From a virus: a DNA stretch of 64,000 nucleotides. Numbering within the stretch: position 1 is the first letter of the stretch; each line of letters opens with the position of its first letter. The notes under the pieces are model-generated. The model was not told the origin of the DNA. It saw only the letters and a list, made by a program, of their open reading frames with translations, and did not search any database. Where the stretch lies: positions 1 to 64,000 of the IMG/VR virus record IMGVR_UViG_3300005099_000475; one strand, 5' to 3'. The position numbers and the translations under genes are program-made. Positions 14,809 to 24,391 of this stretch are shown here, in pieces.

Positions 14809-16716
14809 GACCCTAATGCGAAATTCTTCCTTTTTCCCCACGTTAAATCTTTCGATCGGTCTCAAATAACCTATCACCCTCGTCATTTTTGTCACCTCGC
14901 TTGAGCAATTCGGACAATGATCCCTCAAATCGGGATCCACATAAGCGCCGCAATTGCGACAATAAGAAATTATCCTCGTCAAAGTGAAATAAGGGATTCG
15001 AGTCGAAGTCATCAATTTGATAAAACTCCAAAATGCCTTCTCATCCATCTCTTCGTTCGAATAAACATGGACGACACTTCCGCCATTTGCCACGGGGATC
15101 AAAACTTCAGAAATCCTTATCAAATCATAAAGGTTTCCTTGTTTATCCGCAGGAGGAAGAACGGAATTGGAATAAAAAGGGGCTTCCTCCCCCGAAGTAT
15201 AAATATCGGGGAAAAATTTTTTGTCCAACATAGCCAAACGGTAAGAACATCCTTCCGCAGGGACATATTCCAAATTCATCAACAAACCTTGTTCTTTTTG
15301 AAATTCTTGGATTCTGTCGAATATGTACGAAACAATTCGGTATGCCGGATGGGATTCATCTTCCACATCTAAAACCCCGTCTTCAAATCCCAGATTTATA
15401 AGACATTCATGAAGACCGACAATTCCAAATGTCAGAAAATAAGTTTCGAAATTTGGACGATCGTAAATATCGGTCAAGGGAGTCAATCCCATTTTTCTGT
15501 ATTTTATGATATTTTCTCTTCTTACCAATAAAGCCTTTTTGGCCAATTCCAACATGGAATCAAGAATTTCATAAAAGTTTTCCCATTTATCTCCTTTCAA
15601 TTTGTTCGCTACATATCCATAGCGAGGAAGATTCAAAGTGACTACCGACAAACTGCCTGTATTATCGCCCGCTCCGAATTGCCCTCCAATTTTCATCTGA
15701 ACTTCGTGAGTGTCATTGAATAACCTACAACAACTGCTTCTGATTTGATTCGGAAGGATTCGTTTATTCTTTGCCATTACACCGTTGATACAATTTTGGA
15801 AATAAAAAAGTCCCAATTCGACGGAAGCACGGGCTATCAAACTTTTTAGTTCTTCCGATATTTCAGAATCAAATGATGGGCTAAGAGTTATCGTTACAAG
15901 GGGAAAAGTAAACGGTTGACCTTTCCCATCACCTTTCAGCATCACTTCGATAAACTTTCTGTTAAACAAATCGACTTCTTTTTGTAGTTCGCCATATTTG
16001 TAACTGAGTTGCTTGCCACCAACAACGCAATATTCGTTCTTCAAATCGGAATTTTTCAGCGAAAGCTCAAGCATAACATTGGAAAATATCGCCTGACCGC
16101 CGGAACGATTCGAATAATTAAGATGAAAAATCAACTCCTGAACACATTGTTCGGTATATCTTTCAATGAATTTCCAACTCTGTTCCTCGGACAAACCTAA
16201 CAACTCTTTGTAATACAACCTGTCCTCGCGAATGAAAGGAGCGCAAAGAACGTCAAGACTGTTGACCGCTGTCGCCCCTGCCACTTCATGGGACAAAATG
16301 GTAAAATAATTGATCAACTGATTTATCAACGAAGACAAATGCTTTGCAGGCTTTGCGGCTATTCTCGTGTTCGGATGCATCCCTTTGGCTATCAATTGTC
16401 TCAAACCCACAGCGGCGCAGTATCTAATCATTCCGTGTCCAATCATTCCTAAGTCGTGCAAATGAAACCAACCGGTTCTGTGGGCAAAACTGATACTTTT
16501 AGGTAACTTTTCCAAACCGATTTCGGCAACTGCCAAAGAAGCGAGGTGGTGCCTCAACGCATCATAAGTGTTTTCGATGTTGCTGTTCTCCCTCGTTCTC
16601 CAATCGGAGCCTTCCAAATAAGCTTCAAATTCCTCGAGATTTCTTTTTCTGAACGAGGTCACAGCGTTTCGCTTATCCTCAGGCGTCAAGGCGAAAAGCT
16701 CGGAAAGTCTCATCAT
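14782..16716 (-). CDS. nrdD: Anaerobic ribonucleoside-triphosphate reductase
   Basis: It reduces ribonucleotides with a glycyl radical and is active only without oxygen. The C-terminus has the zinc site CRNC...CPNC and the radical loop RVIGYLRP. Cysteines at the active site region (RSSCCRLF) are present. At 644 aa it lacks the long N-terminal ATP-cone of many bacterial NrdD, so allosteric control may be reduced. Start: ATG ATG after GGAGGTGA; the second ATG (16713) has the better spacing. NrdG follows upstream in the same operon. Confidence 0.93.
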   Translation of the reverse strand: MMRLSELFALTPEDKRNAVTSFRKRNLEEFEAYLEGSDWRTRENSNIENTYDALRHHLASLAVAEIGLEKLPKSISFAHRTGWFHLHDLGMIGHGMIRYCAAVGLRQLIAKGMHPNTRIAAKPAKHLSSLINQLINYFTILSHEVAGATAVNSLDVLCAPFIREDRLYYKELLGLSEEQSWKFIERYTEQCVQELIFHLNYSNRSGGQAIFSNVMLELSLKNSDLKNEYCVVGGKQLSYKYGELQKEVDLFNRKFIEVMLKGDGKGQPFTFPLVTITLSPSFDSEISEELKSLIARASVELGLFYFQNCINGVMAKNKRILPNQIRSSCCRLFNDTHEVQMKIGGQFGAGDNTGSLSVVTLNLPRYGYVANKLKGDKWENFYEILDSMLELAKKALLVRRENIIKYRKMGLTPLTDIYDRPNFETYFLTFGIVGLHECLINLGFEDGVLDVEDESHPAYRIVSYIFDRIQEFQKEQGLLMNLEYVPAEGCSYRLAMLDKKFFPDIYTSGEEAPFYSNSVLPPADKQGNLYDLIRISEVLIPVANGGSVVHVYSNEEMDEKAFWSFIKLMTSTRIPYFTLTRIISYCRNCGAYVDPDLRDHCPNCSSEVTKMTRVIGYLRPIERFNVGKKEEFRIRVLTKIENGL

Positions 16717-16728
16717 TCACCTCCTAAA

Positions 16729-17361
16729 TCAATCATTATCCCTTACATTTAAAGGTTCTAATTTCATACCTTTCGGACAAAATGGACAATCGGTTTCGAT
16801 ATACTCAGCGAATTCCAACTCGGGAATTTCCCTCTTCATCTCCCTCACTATATCTTCATTAAAGACTGGTTTATAAACGATGCATCTTAAAGTATATCTT
16901 GGAAATTTCCTTACTATTTTTAAGGACTTTCTAATCTCCTTTAAACAATCTTTTCCAGTCACAAAGTAATAATAATCACCAAAGAAAGGAGCTTTGATGT
17001 CTAATTGAATATGGACATTGTCCTTAAATCTCAACAATTGTCCCAAAATATTTGGATTAGTTCCATTTGTTTCTATTTTTACCTTAAAACCATGTTTCGT
17101 CAAAAATCCTATAAATTGAACAATGTCAGGTTGAATGGTCGGCTCCCCTCCGGTAATAGCCAAACATTTGGTCTTCGAATTGATTATTTTACTGACAATT
17201 TTATCCAAAGAGGTTTTCATCTCTTCAGGAAGTTCTCCGGTCGCGAGTTTCCAATTAAAACAATAAATGCATCTCAAATTACATCCGATCGTATATAAAA
17301 CCAATGATGGTTCGTTTTCCCATTCAATAAATGAATAATCCAAATAGTTAACCACCAACAT
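16729..17361 (-). CDS. nrdG: Anaerobic ribonucleotide reductase activase, radical SAM
   Basis: Uses a 4Fe-4S cluster and S-adenosylmethionine to form the glycyl radical on NrdD. CNLRCIYC is the radical SAM CxxxCxxC motif, followed by TGGEPT. The ATG at 17361 follows GGAGGATTTTT and overlaps the end of the Rad50-like gene; an upstream in-frame start would lie further inside that gene. It has an extra CPFC near the C-terminus, possibly a second metal site. Confidence 0.9.
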   Translation of the reverse strand: MLVVNYLDYSFIEWENEPSLVLYTIGCNLRCIYCFNWKLATGELPEEMKTSLDKIVSKIINSKTKCLAITGGEPTIQPDIVQFIGFLTKHGFKVKIETNGTNPNILGQLLRFKDNVHIQLDIKAPFFGDYYYFVTGKDCLKEIRKSLKIVRKFPRYTLRCIVYKPVFNEDIVREMKREIPELEFAEYIETDCPFCPKGMKLEPLNVRDND

Positions 17362-19207
17362 AAAAATCCTCCAAAACAGTTTTCCCGTTAGACTTAACCA
17401 AGCAGATCCGATTAGCAAACTTTTCGCTAAAATCTTGGGAATGCGAAATCACAAAAATTTGTTTCCCTTTTTCGGTGAAGTCGAGCAACAAATTAGCAAA
17501 CAATTCCTGTTTCGTTTTGTCAAGACCTTTCAAAGGTTCGTCAAGAACCAACAAATTGTATTTTTTTCCGACTTTTAATTGAAGCAAATCCGATGTTGCG
17601 AAAGCGCAAGCCAAACGAACCAACTGTTTTTCGCCCGCGCTCAATTCCTTGAAGCTCAAATTGTCAAAAAGCAATTCTATTTTTTCCAAATTGGATTTGC
17701 TTTTTTCGGTAACAAATCTCAATTCATAAGGAAAATCAAGCCGACTAAGATAGTCGTTTACCAAAAAAGAAAAATCGTCCAAAAACTTTTCAAACAATCT
17801 AACATGAATGGTTTTGAATCCCGTAGCCCAAAAATCGTAACATTCTTTCGCATCCATCAAAACTTCTTCTTCCTCTTCAAGTTTGACAACTTTCAATTTG
17901 TAACTCCGAATTTTCTTTTCTCTTTCCAAGTTCTGTTTTTCGAATGGATTATCAGCATTTTCATATTCTTCAAGTTGCTCATTTATCATATCAAGCTGTT
18001 TCCGCCACTGTTCCACATTCCAATTCAAATCTTCTACTTTCTTTTTCAACTCTCTTTTCAAAGACTTCAGCGAAAGACTTTTTTCCAATTCCTTCTCGTA
18101 TTCTTCCCTTGTTTTCTCCATCCGACCGCCCAAAGAATTTTGTTCTTCTTGCAGCCGCTCAAACTTTCGTTTTAATTCATCAAATTTGTCGTCCAGTTCT
18201 TTCTTAGTTCGCCTTAACGGACCCAAAACCTTCTCGATAACGATATCGTCTACCGGACGCTTACAAGTGATACAGTAACCCTCTTTAAACGAATCCATTT
18301 CATTCTGAATTCTTTTAATGTTTTCCGCGATGACATTCAAATCGGAGTGAGCCTTTTGCAATTCGGAAGTCACTTTATCATATCTTCTTCTATACTCGTC
18401 AAGTTTTTTCTTTAAAGAATTAAGGCGGTTCGTCTTGCTTTCTTCTTCTCTTTCGGCAATTCGTTTTTTCAACTCGTCCAATTTTTTGGCCTCCAAATCT
18501 ATCTGAGAAAGAATCATCTTTTTTTGCTCTTTCAAACTTCTAATCCGCTCTGCTCTTTTTTGTTCAAATTCTTCTATTTTTGGCAACAAATCTATATCTT
18601 CTATTTCTTTTAAAGAACCCAAAATGAAAGTTTTGTTTTCCCTTACGGCTTGGAGTTTCCTTTCGGTCTTTTTGGAATTGTCCGAAGCTTTCTTCGAACC
18701 GGACAAAAATACATTCAAACCAAAAAGTTCGGTTAGAGTTTGGATCCTTTCGTAAGGCATTTGATCAACAAAGGATTCCCAATCCTCGGTAACGAAAACA
18801 GATTTGGAAAAATTCTTCGGCGTCATTCCGACGAATTGTTGCAAAAATTTCTGAGCGTCTTTAAATGTGTCAAAATTTAATGTTTCGCCGTTCAATTGAA
18901 TCTTCATTTGACGAGGCTCTTTCACCAAATCGCAAATTTTTCCGTCCAAAGAGAATTTTAATTTGATTTTGGGAGAAAATTTTCCTTCTCTATACAAAGA
19001 TTCGATTGATGATTTCCAAATAGATTGGTTGAACAACGAATAAAAAATCGCCCCCATCAATGAAGTTTTACCGCTTCCGTTGGAACAAACATTGGGAACA
19101 TCAAGATTTTTCCCAGTTATTACATAAACATTTCCCTCATCGGGAAATTCAAGTTCCACTCTCTCTATTGATCTAAAATTCTCTACACAAAGACTTAAAA
19201 TCTTCAT
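17348..19207 (-). CDS. Rad50/SbcC-like recombination ATPase (T4 gp46 type), 619 aa
   Basis: Works with the Mre11-like nuclease to open DNA ends for recombination. Walker A is NGSGKTS near residue 44. A long coiled coil is broken by the zinc hook CITC near the middle, followed by the ABC signature LSAGEKQ and Walker B LLVLDEPLKGLD. The size is close to phage gp46 and much shorter than bacterial SbcC. It begins right after the nuclease gene stop (GGAG then TTGTAG then ATG). Confidence 0.93.
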   Translation of the reverse strand: MKILSLCVENFRSIERVELEFPDEGNVYVITGKNLDVPNVCSNGSGKTSLMGAIFYSLFNQSIWKSSIESLYREGKFSPKIKLKFSLDGKICDLVKEPRQMKIQLNGETLNFDTFKDAQKFLQQFVGMTPKNFSKSVFVTEDWESFVDQMPYERIQTLTELFGLNVFLSGSKKASDNSKKTERKLQAVRENKTFILGSLKEIEDIDLLPKIEEFEQKRAERIRSLKEQKKMILSQIDLEAKKLDELKKRIAEREEESKTNRLNSLKKKLDEYRRRYDKVTSELQKAHSDLNVIAENIKRIQNEMDSFKEGYCITCKRPVDDIVIEKVLGPLRRTKKELDDKFDELKRKFERLQEEQNSLGGRMEKTREEYEKELEKSLSLKSLKRELKKKVEDLNWNVEQWRKQLDMINEQLEEYENADNPFEKQNLEREKKIRSYKLKVVKLEEEEEVLMDAKECYDFWATGFKTIHVRLFEKFLDDFSFLVNDYLSRLDFPYELRFVTEKSKSNLEKIELLFDNLSFKELSAGEKQLVRLACAFATSDLLQLKVGKKYNLLVLDEPLKGLDKTKQELFANLLLDFTEKGKQIFVISHSQDFSEKFANRICLVKSNGKTVLEDFYVGG

Positions 19208-20203
19208 CTACAACTCCAATAACTTCTTAGCCGTCCTAAAGTAATATTCTTTTTTGGAAACTCCCATTTCATCTAAATAATCCTTAAGAATGTTATCAAT
19301 CTCTTTTACATCAAAGACTTCGAAATTGTTCTGAACCTTTCCCGTTTTCATGTTTTCTACATACTTTACCGACAGTGTTTGAACATAATCATAGTTCGAA
19401 CAAACTTTCTTTATTCTTTCTTTCGAAAAGTTTCTCTTTACCTTAACCAAAAGATGAGTTTTCTCATGCCATCTCGCTATACGATCAAGATGCAACATTA
19501 AATCTTCCTCAGAATCAGCTTCGATGGAAACATATCGAATGAAATCTTTGTATTCAACGAATTCGATTTCAGAATTCAAATCTTTCAGTTTGATGATTCC
19601 TCTCTTCTTTCTTTTGGAATTCTCGTCCGCGTCTCTGAAATCCCTCGGTAAAGGCATTCCTACGCTAATGAATTCACAATTCTTAAAGTAGTTTTTGACG
19701 CGAGCAAAAGTATGGTAATGTCCAGCGAAAATTCTATTAAACCCAAAGAAATGTCTCAATTCCAAATCCGTTCCGTAAGGGAAGATCTCTTTAACGAATT
19801 GATGAATAAAGAGATATTTCTTTTTCGGCAACTTCTCCAAAGTTTTAAGAAATTCCGATTCCTCCATAAAAGGAACGAAAATCCTTTCTTCTTCTATTAA
19901 GACATCCTCAACAAACAAGACACCTTCGAATCCGTTCAAGAACCTCAAAGATGGATTATTTCTGTCAACATAATCGTGATTTCCCATCAAAACATAAAAT
20001 CTAACGTTTGTATGCAAATTGCTTACAAAATCTACAAACAAATTCTTTATTTTATTAGGAATTCTGTCCTTCTTTTCAAATACGTCACCCAAACAAATGA
20101 GTTCGGAACAATCATTCACTTGTCGCAAGAGCCAATCCAATAGCTTTTCGTTTTCCTCGAAATTCTTTTCGTCCAAATGTAGATCCGAGAATATCGCTAT
20201 CAC
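19208..20203 (-). CDS. Mre11/SbcD-like nuclease (T4 gp47 type), 331 aa
   Basis: Calcineurin-type phosphoesterase motifs are complete: FSDLHLD, LGDVFEKKD, GNHDYVD, a His in FIHQF and AGHYHT. The start is a GTG at 20203 with GGAGG nine bases before it. It pairs with the Rad50-like gene directly downstream; together they form the end-processing complex. The C-terminal third probably holds the capping and Rad50-binding regions. Confidence 0.92.
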   Translation of the reverse strand: MIAIFSDLHLDEKNFEENEKLLDWLLRQVNDCSELICLGDVFEKKDRIPNKIKNLFVDFVSNLHTNVRFYVLMGNHDYVDRNNPSLRFLNGFEGVLFVEDVLIEEERIFVPFMEESEFLKTLEKLPKKKYLFIHQFVKEIFPYGTDLELRHFFGFNRIFAGHYHTFARVKNYFKNCEFISVGMPLPRDFRDADENSKRKKRGIIKLKDLNSEIEFVEYKDFIRYVSIEADSEEDLMLHLDRIARWHEKTHLLVKVKRNFSKERIKKVCSNYDYVQTLSVKYVENMKTGKVQNNFEVFDVKEIDNILKDYLDEMGVSKKEYYFRTAKKLLEL

Positions 20204-20247
20204 GACTTAAAACCTCCACTCAAATACTTTAAATTTTTCTTTCTTCT

Positions 20248-21411
20248 TCACTCTGTTGGTGTGTAAATGTTGTGTTCATCAGTTTTTAACTTTACTGGAT
20301 CTTCAAGATAAATGTTTGTTTCTCTGTTGAATCCGTGCCTTTCATCAAAATAAATTATCTTCTGAGAAGGAACATTCGATAACATCAGCCTGTTAATGGA
20401 CAAATCGGTCCCACCAACCATTGTCCCGTTAACGAAGTAAAAATCACCGACATTGATCGGTTGATGGAAATGCCCAAAAATGGCGTAATGAATAGGCAAG
20501 TCGTAAAGGGAACTCAATCTTCTCACAACCCTTTCCAACCCGTAAAAGGGGATTCCGCTCCAACTCTTAACTGCGTTACCGTGCGCCATGTAAATGTTAA
20601 ATCTTCCAGCCTTGAAAATCAACGACGGACCTTTGGAAATAAAAACTTTGACATTTTCTTGGTGTTCCAAACTCAACTTCAAAATCTTGTAAAAGACGTA
20701 ATCCCAATTGGACTTCGGGTGGGAATATTTATGAACTCTTCCGTGATTACCAAAAACGCAAAAAACTTCCACTTCTTCGAACAACCGAGCCATGGAAAAT
20801 ACAAACCTTATTTCTTCCCTTATCCCTTCGAATATTTGTTCAACAACTGGTAAATCAATCGAAAACGGCTGAGACGGATATACTCCACATTCGTTTTCGA
20901 TTATGTCCCCCAAATAAAGAATTTTCGCTTTCCGCAATGAAAGAAATTTTCTGTCCTCTTCCCAAAAGGAATAGATTTTCGCGATCAATCTGTTCAATCT
21001 TTTTTTGTATTCGTCGAAATCATATTTCGAAATTCCTTGAACAAAATCGGGATTGACCACCAACCCAATATGCGAATCGCCTCTAAGGATGAACATCTGC
21101 AAATCGGTCTTCGCGACATCGAGCTTAGGAATAGGAACCTTAAAACCTTTAAACTTTTGCCGAACGATTTTTTCGGCAATTTCGGCAATAATCCGACTTT
21201 TCTGTTTTTCCGTTTCCAATCGCTTCTTTAAAGAAGCAAGTTCGGAAATTAAATGTTTACAATCATTTTCCTCAACTAAACCGAACATTCGAAGGTATTT
21301 TCTTACGGTTTTTCTCGTAGTATTCAGTTCCTTAGCTAATGATCTAATCGAACCAACCTTCGAATATTCTTCTTTCCACCAATTTGGATCTTCTGGAAAC
21401 TTCTTCGTCAT
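20248..21411 (-). CDS. Calcineurin-like phosphoesterase with N-terminal helix-turn-helix, 387 aa
   Basis: The first 50 residues (SIRSLAKELNTTRKTVRKYL) form a helix-turn-helix, followed by a coiled coil. From about residue 108 the phosphoesterase motifs appear: RGDSHIG, LGDIIEN, GNHGR, MAHGN and GHFHQP. It is distinct from the Mre11-like protein and lacks a Rad50 partner of its own. It may be a DNA-bound phosphatase or nuclease. The ATG overlaps the downstream end of the preceding gene by 4 bases. Confidence 0.8.
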   Translation of the reverse strand: MTKKFPEDPNWWKEEYSKVGSIRSLAKELNTTRKTVRKYLRMFGLVEENDCKHLISELASLKKRLETEKQKSRIIAEIAEKIVRQKFKGFKVPIPKLDVAKTDLQMFILRGDSHIGLVVNPDFVQGISKYDFDEYKKRLNRLIAKIYSFWEEDRKFLSLRKAKILYLGDIIENECGVYPSQPFSIDLPVVEQIFEGIREEIRFVFSMARLFEEVEVFCVFGNHGRVHKYSHPKSNWDYVFYKILKLSLEHQENVKVFISKGPSLIFKAGRFNIYMAHGNAVKSWSGIPFYGLERVVRRLSSLYDLPIHYAIFGHFHQPINVGDFYFVNGTMVGGTDLSINRLMLSNVPSQKIIYFDERHGFNRETNIYLEDPVKLKTDEHNIYTPTE

Positions 21412-21743
21412 TTCAATAAGTCCTCAAGTTCCCCGGCGGTTTTTCGTAAACCTGCCGTAAGCTCCCAATAAAACCATCTGTATGCCGTCAAGTTTATTCC
21501 TTTTTTCTCGTAAAGGGACACGAGAAATTCGAGTTTCGCCAAATCAATTAAAACGGACAACAATTTTTCATTTTCAAAATCGCCTCGGATAAAGTAGGAT
21601 CGTAGGATTTTATGCAAACGGCACAATTCATTGGTGAGTTGCGTTCGTCTCTCGGGCGCCAATTCTTCGGAAAAAGGGTAACTTTTAATGGCACACACAA
21701 CATTCGTTCCAACGAGCTTCTGAGTAAACGCTTCGATTTTCAT
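21408..21743 (-). CDS. Hypothetical helical protein, 111 aa
   Basis: The ATG at 21743 follows AGAGGAACGAA and overlaps the TGA of the zinc microprotein gene. The protein is helical with a short WFYWEL motif. No family recognised. Confidence 0.65.
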   Translation of the reverse strand: MKIEAFTQKLVGTNVVCAIKSYPFSEELAPERRTQLTNELCRLHKILRSYFIRGDFENEKLLSVLIDLAKLEFLVSLYEKKGINLTAYRWFYWELTAGLRKTAGELEDLLK

Positions 21744-21877
21744 TTCGTTCCTCTTGACTTTCGTTTTCTCCAAAAACATTCGGCGCAAACATAATTGTCA
21801 ATTTCCTTATCGTAAAAATATGAAGGGGAATCGCAAAAAGCGCAATAACCCCGCCTCGACTCCGAATCGTCAATCAA
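21740..21877 (-). CDS. Zinc-finger microprotein, 45 aa
   Basis: CAFC (residues 12-15) and CAEC (31-34) sit at zinc-ribbon spacing, and the C-terminus is basic. The frame begins with a TTG at 21877 overlapping the previous stop and ends in a TGA overlapping the next ATG. Both overlaps are the junction style used across this operon, which is the main support; no strong binding site is seen. Confidence 0.5.
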   Translation of the reverse strand: MIDDSESRRGYCAFCDSPSYFYDKEIDNYVCAECFWRKRKSRGTK

Positions 21878-22059
21878 AATGATTTCTTGATTTCTCCCAC
21901 CTTCGTGAAATTCTCATTCAACACCGAAACTTTCAATTGAAAGTCAAAAAAGGCTCGATCCAAACCGACCCTCTTGAACTCGTCGTCGATCAAACGATCG
22001 ACTTTTTCGGCAAGGCCATCGAGAAATTCTTTTTCTTCCCTAAGCAATTGATTTGACAT
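21874..22059 (-). CDS. Hypothetical protein, 61 aa
   Basis: The ATG at 22059 lies inside the last codons of the polymerase gene after TTGGGGTG. It is a charged helical protein; no family recognised. Confidence 0.6.
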   Translation of the reverse strand: MSNQLLREEKEFLDGLAEKVDRLIDDEFKRVGLDRAFFDFQLKVSVLNENFTKVGEIKKSF

Positions 22060-24391
22060 CACCCCAATACCTCCCAATTTTTATTTCCACATTTAAAGGA
22101 ATCTTTTTCGTCCACTCGAAAGGTATGTCTAACATTGACATTTTCACATCCTCTATTCCTTTTTCAATTTTGTCGATCTCGCAATAAACGGCTATCTCAT
22201 CATGCACCATCAGAGGAATCCAGTAACCCATTTTGTAAAGTTTTATCCAGGCCATTTGGGTACAATTCACCGCGGAAGATTGAATCGGAAAATTGATTAT
22301 CTCGTTCCAGTTCATCGGACCGTATCTCCTTCTTCCGTCGAGAGATTCAACATAGCCTCGTTTCTCGTAAAGAGAAAACAACATTTTCTGCCACTGTTTC
22401 ACTCCTTTATACATATCCAAAAGTTCCTTTCGAAATCTTTCCGCCTTTTCTTGCGGAATTCCCAAATTGAAAGAAACGGTTTTGGCTCCGGCACCATAAA
22501 ACACCGGAAAAACGAAGCCGTTCTTCGTTTTGCTTCGCATTTCTTCGGCTTTGTCTTTGCCAAAGATTCTTTCGGACCATTCCAAATGAATGTCATGCCC
22601 ATCCCAAATGTGTTTCAATAACAGTTCGTCTTCGGACGCAGCCCCCAAAACCATCACTTCGAGCTGTTTGTAATCAGCATCTATTATCAAATGTCCTTCC
22701 GGGGCCATTATTAGATTTCTCATTTCCTTGAATTTCCTTTTGGGAAAATTTTGGACATTGGGAGAAGACGACGACAACCTCGCGGTCCTCGTTCCCAACA
22801 AGTTGTAATTCGTATGGAACTTTCCGTCCGGATAAAGACATTCCTTGCTTCCTTTGACATAAGTGGACAACATTTTGTTGATTCTTCTCAACTCCAAAAG
22901 CTTTTTACAAATCCAAACTTTGTCGGAAAGTTCCTTCAAAACCTCTTCGTCCAAAGACTTCTGATTTTTCGAAGTTCTCTTGGGCCAATTGGGAACGTCG
23001 AAATATCTTTCGATGAATGCGATAACTTGCTGAGGAGAGTTGATATTAAAAAAATGCTTCGCCGCTTCCCTCAACGATTTCGAATCCCCTTTCTCGATTC
23101 CGAGCAAAACCTTTACCGAAGAAAGATACGAACTTCCGCACAAATCGACGAATTCCGATTGGAATTCTTTCACCTGTTCGTTCTCATAAATCGAATCTAT
23201 CAATTTTTTGGCTTCGTTCCTCAATTCCATTTCCTTCTTTTCCAAAAAATCTGTATTGACCACAATTCCTTTGATTTGCGAATTGACGACTGCGGAAGGC
23301 AGTTCGACAAAATAATCATGATAATTCTTCCACAAATTCGAACCTGAATACAGCTTTTCCCAATAGTTGTACAACCGCAAAGTGAAAATCGCGTCCTTGG
23401 CGTTGTGGACCAAAAGCTCAGACTCCGTAAAGTCCTTCTTTTTCCAATCGACTTTATAATATGGTTCACCTAAATAAGCCCACGCAAGAAAATCGAGAGA
23501 ATGAAATCCATGATTGGTTTTCAAAAAATGCGAAATCATCATCGTGTCCCTGTAATTTCTGACTTCGGAACATTCGAAATAAACCTTTGCCCATTCGATT
23601 TCGAAAGAAGCGTTGTGAAATATCTTTTCGACGGAAGAATCTTCAAACAATCGCTTTATCTTTCCCTTCACCTCGGCCAACAAAACGAAAGATTTCGGCA
23701 TGGGAAAAACCATAACATCTTTCTCATCCAAAGCAATCGCAATCGAAATCACCTTCCCGCCTAAATAAGGTCTCGTTTCATCTGTCTCCAAATCCAAAGC
23801 GATCCGTTTTCCTTTGATATTTAGATTCTCCAAGATTTCTTCTTCCTTCAAAATTTTTATTCTCGGTTTGCTGTATTTCGGGATTTCTTTCTTAACTAAC
23901 GCTTTCGCCAACCCGATCGCCCTTCTAAAGAATATATCATAATTTTTGTTTCTCAAAACGAACGCAGGATGATAAGCCGGAACTAACCACCTTCCATTGA
24001 AAGGAATAAAATATCCTTGGGCTTTCGAAAAATCGTTTCTCTGGGTTAATGCCTTATACGCCGTTTCTCCGCAAGTGATAATCACTTTAGGACTTCTTAA
24101 ATTGATATCTTCCAAAACATGATGTTTGCAGACTTCGACCACTTCGTCGGGAATTTCGCTTCTCGGCGGAAAATAACAATTGACGGCGTTCCAAAATCTG
24201 CAAAATTGAACCATGTCATTCAAACACTTCTTCAAAAGATTGCCGGACGGCCCAACGAACGGTTTTCCTCTTTTCACTTCTTCGTCCCCGGGGCACATCC
24301 CGACGACATAAATCAAAGGCTTTTCCGCTCCTGAAGCCTTTACGATTTTTTTATCGCCAATCGGACAATTCTCGCATCTTTCGCTTAGCAT
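22040..24391 (-). CDS. Uracil-DNA glycosylase / family A DNA polymerase fusion, 783 aa
   Basis: Residues 1 to about 160 resemble the Fe-S uracil-DNA glycosylases of family 4: CENCPI, GMCPGDEE...GKPFVG, a Cys near 108 and YHPA. The usual GExPG motif reads GMCPG, so the catalytic Glu is missing. Residues 190-380 hold a 3'-5' exonuclease (ALDLETDE, HNASFEIEW, NAKDAI). The rest is a Pol I polymerase with DADYKQLE (motif A), KNGFVFPVFYG (motif B) and VHDEI (motif C). It is presumably the replicative polymerase. The start follows GGGAGAAAATTA. Confidence 0.92.
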   Translation of the reverse strand: MLSERCENCPIGDKKIVKASGAEKPLIYVVGMCPGDEEVKRGKPFVGPSGNLLKKCLNDMVQFCRFWNAVNCYFPPRSEIPDEVVEVCKHHVLEDINLRSPKVIITCGETAYKALTQRNDFSKAQGYFIPFNGRWLVPAYHPAFVLRNKNYDIFFRRAIGLAKALVKKEIPKYSKPRIKILKEEEILENLNIKGKRIALDLETDETRPYLGGKVISIAIALDEKDVMVFPMPKSFVLLAEVKGKIKRLFEDSSVEKIFHNASFEIEWAKVYFECSEVRNYRDTMMISHFLKTNHGFHSLDFLAWAYLGEPYYKVDWKKKDFTESELLVHNAKDAIFTLRLYNYWEKLYSGSNLWKNYHDYFVELPSAVVNSQIKGIVVNTDFLEKKEMELRNEAKKLIDSIYENEQVKEFQSEFVDLCGSSYLSSVKVLLGIEKGDSKSLREAAKHFFNINSPQQVIAFIERYFDVPNWPKRTSKNQKSLDEEVLKELSDKVWICKKLLELRRINKMLSTYVKGSKECLYPDGKFHTNYNLLGTRTARLSSSSPNVQNFPKRKFKEMRNLIMAPEGHLIIDADYKQLEVMVLGAASEDELLLKHIWDGHDIHLEWSERIFGKDKAEEMRSKTKNGFVFPVFYGAGAKTVSFNLGIPQEKAERFRKELLDMYKGVKQWQKMLFSLYEKRGYVESLDGRRRYGPMNWNEIINFPIQSSAVNCTQMAWIKLYKMGYWIPLMVHDEIAVYCEIDKIEKGIEDVKMSMLDIPFEWTKKIPLNVEIKIGRYWGDVKSIA

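Noticed and set aside
17579-18175. Plus-strand open frame opposite the Rad50-like gene
   Set aside because: Phe/Gln-rich antisense of a coiled coil; typical shadow of Lys/Glu codons.
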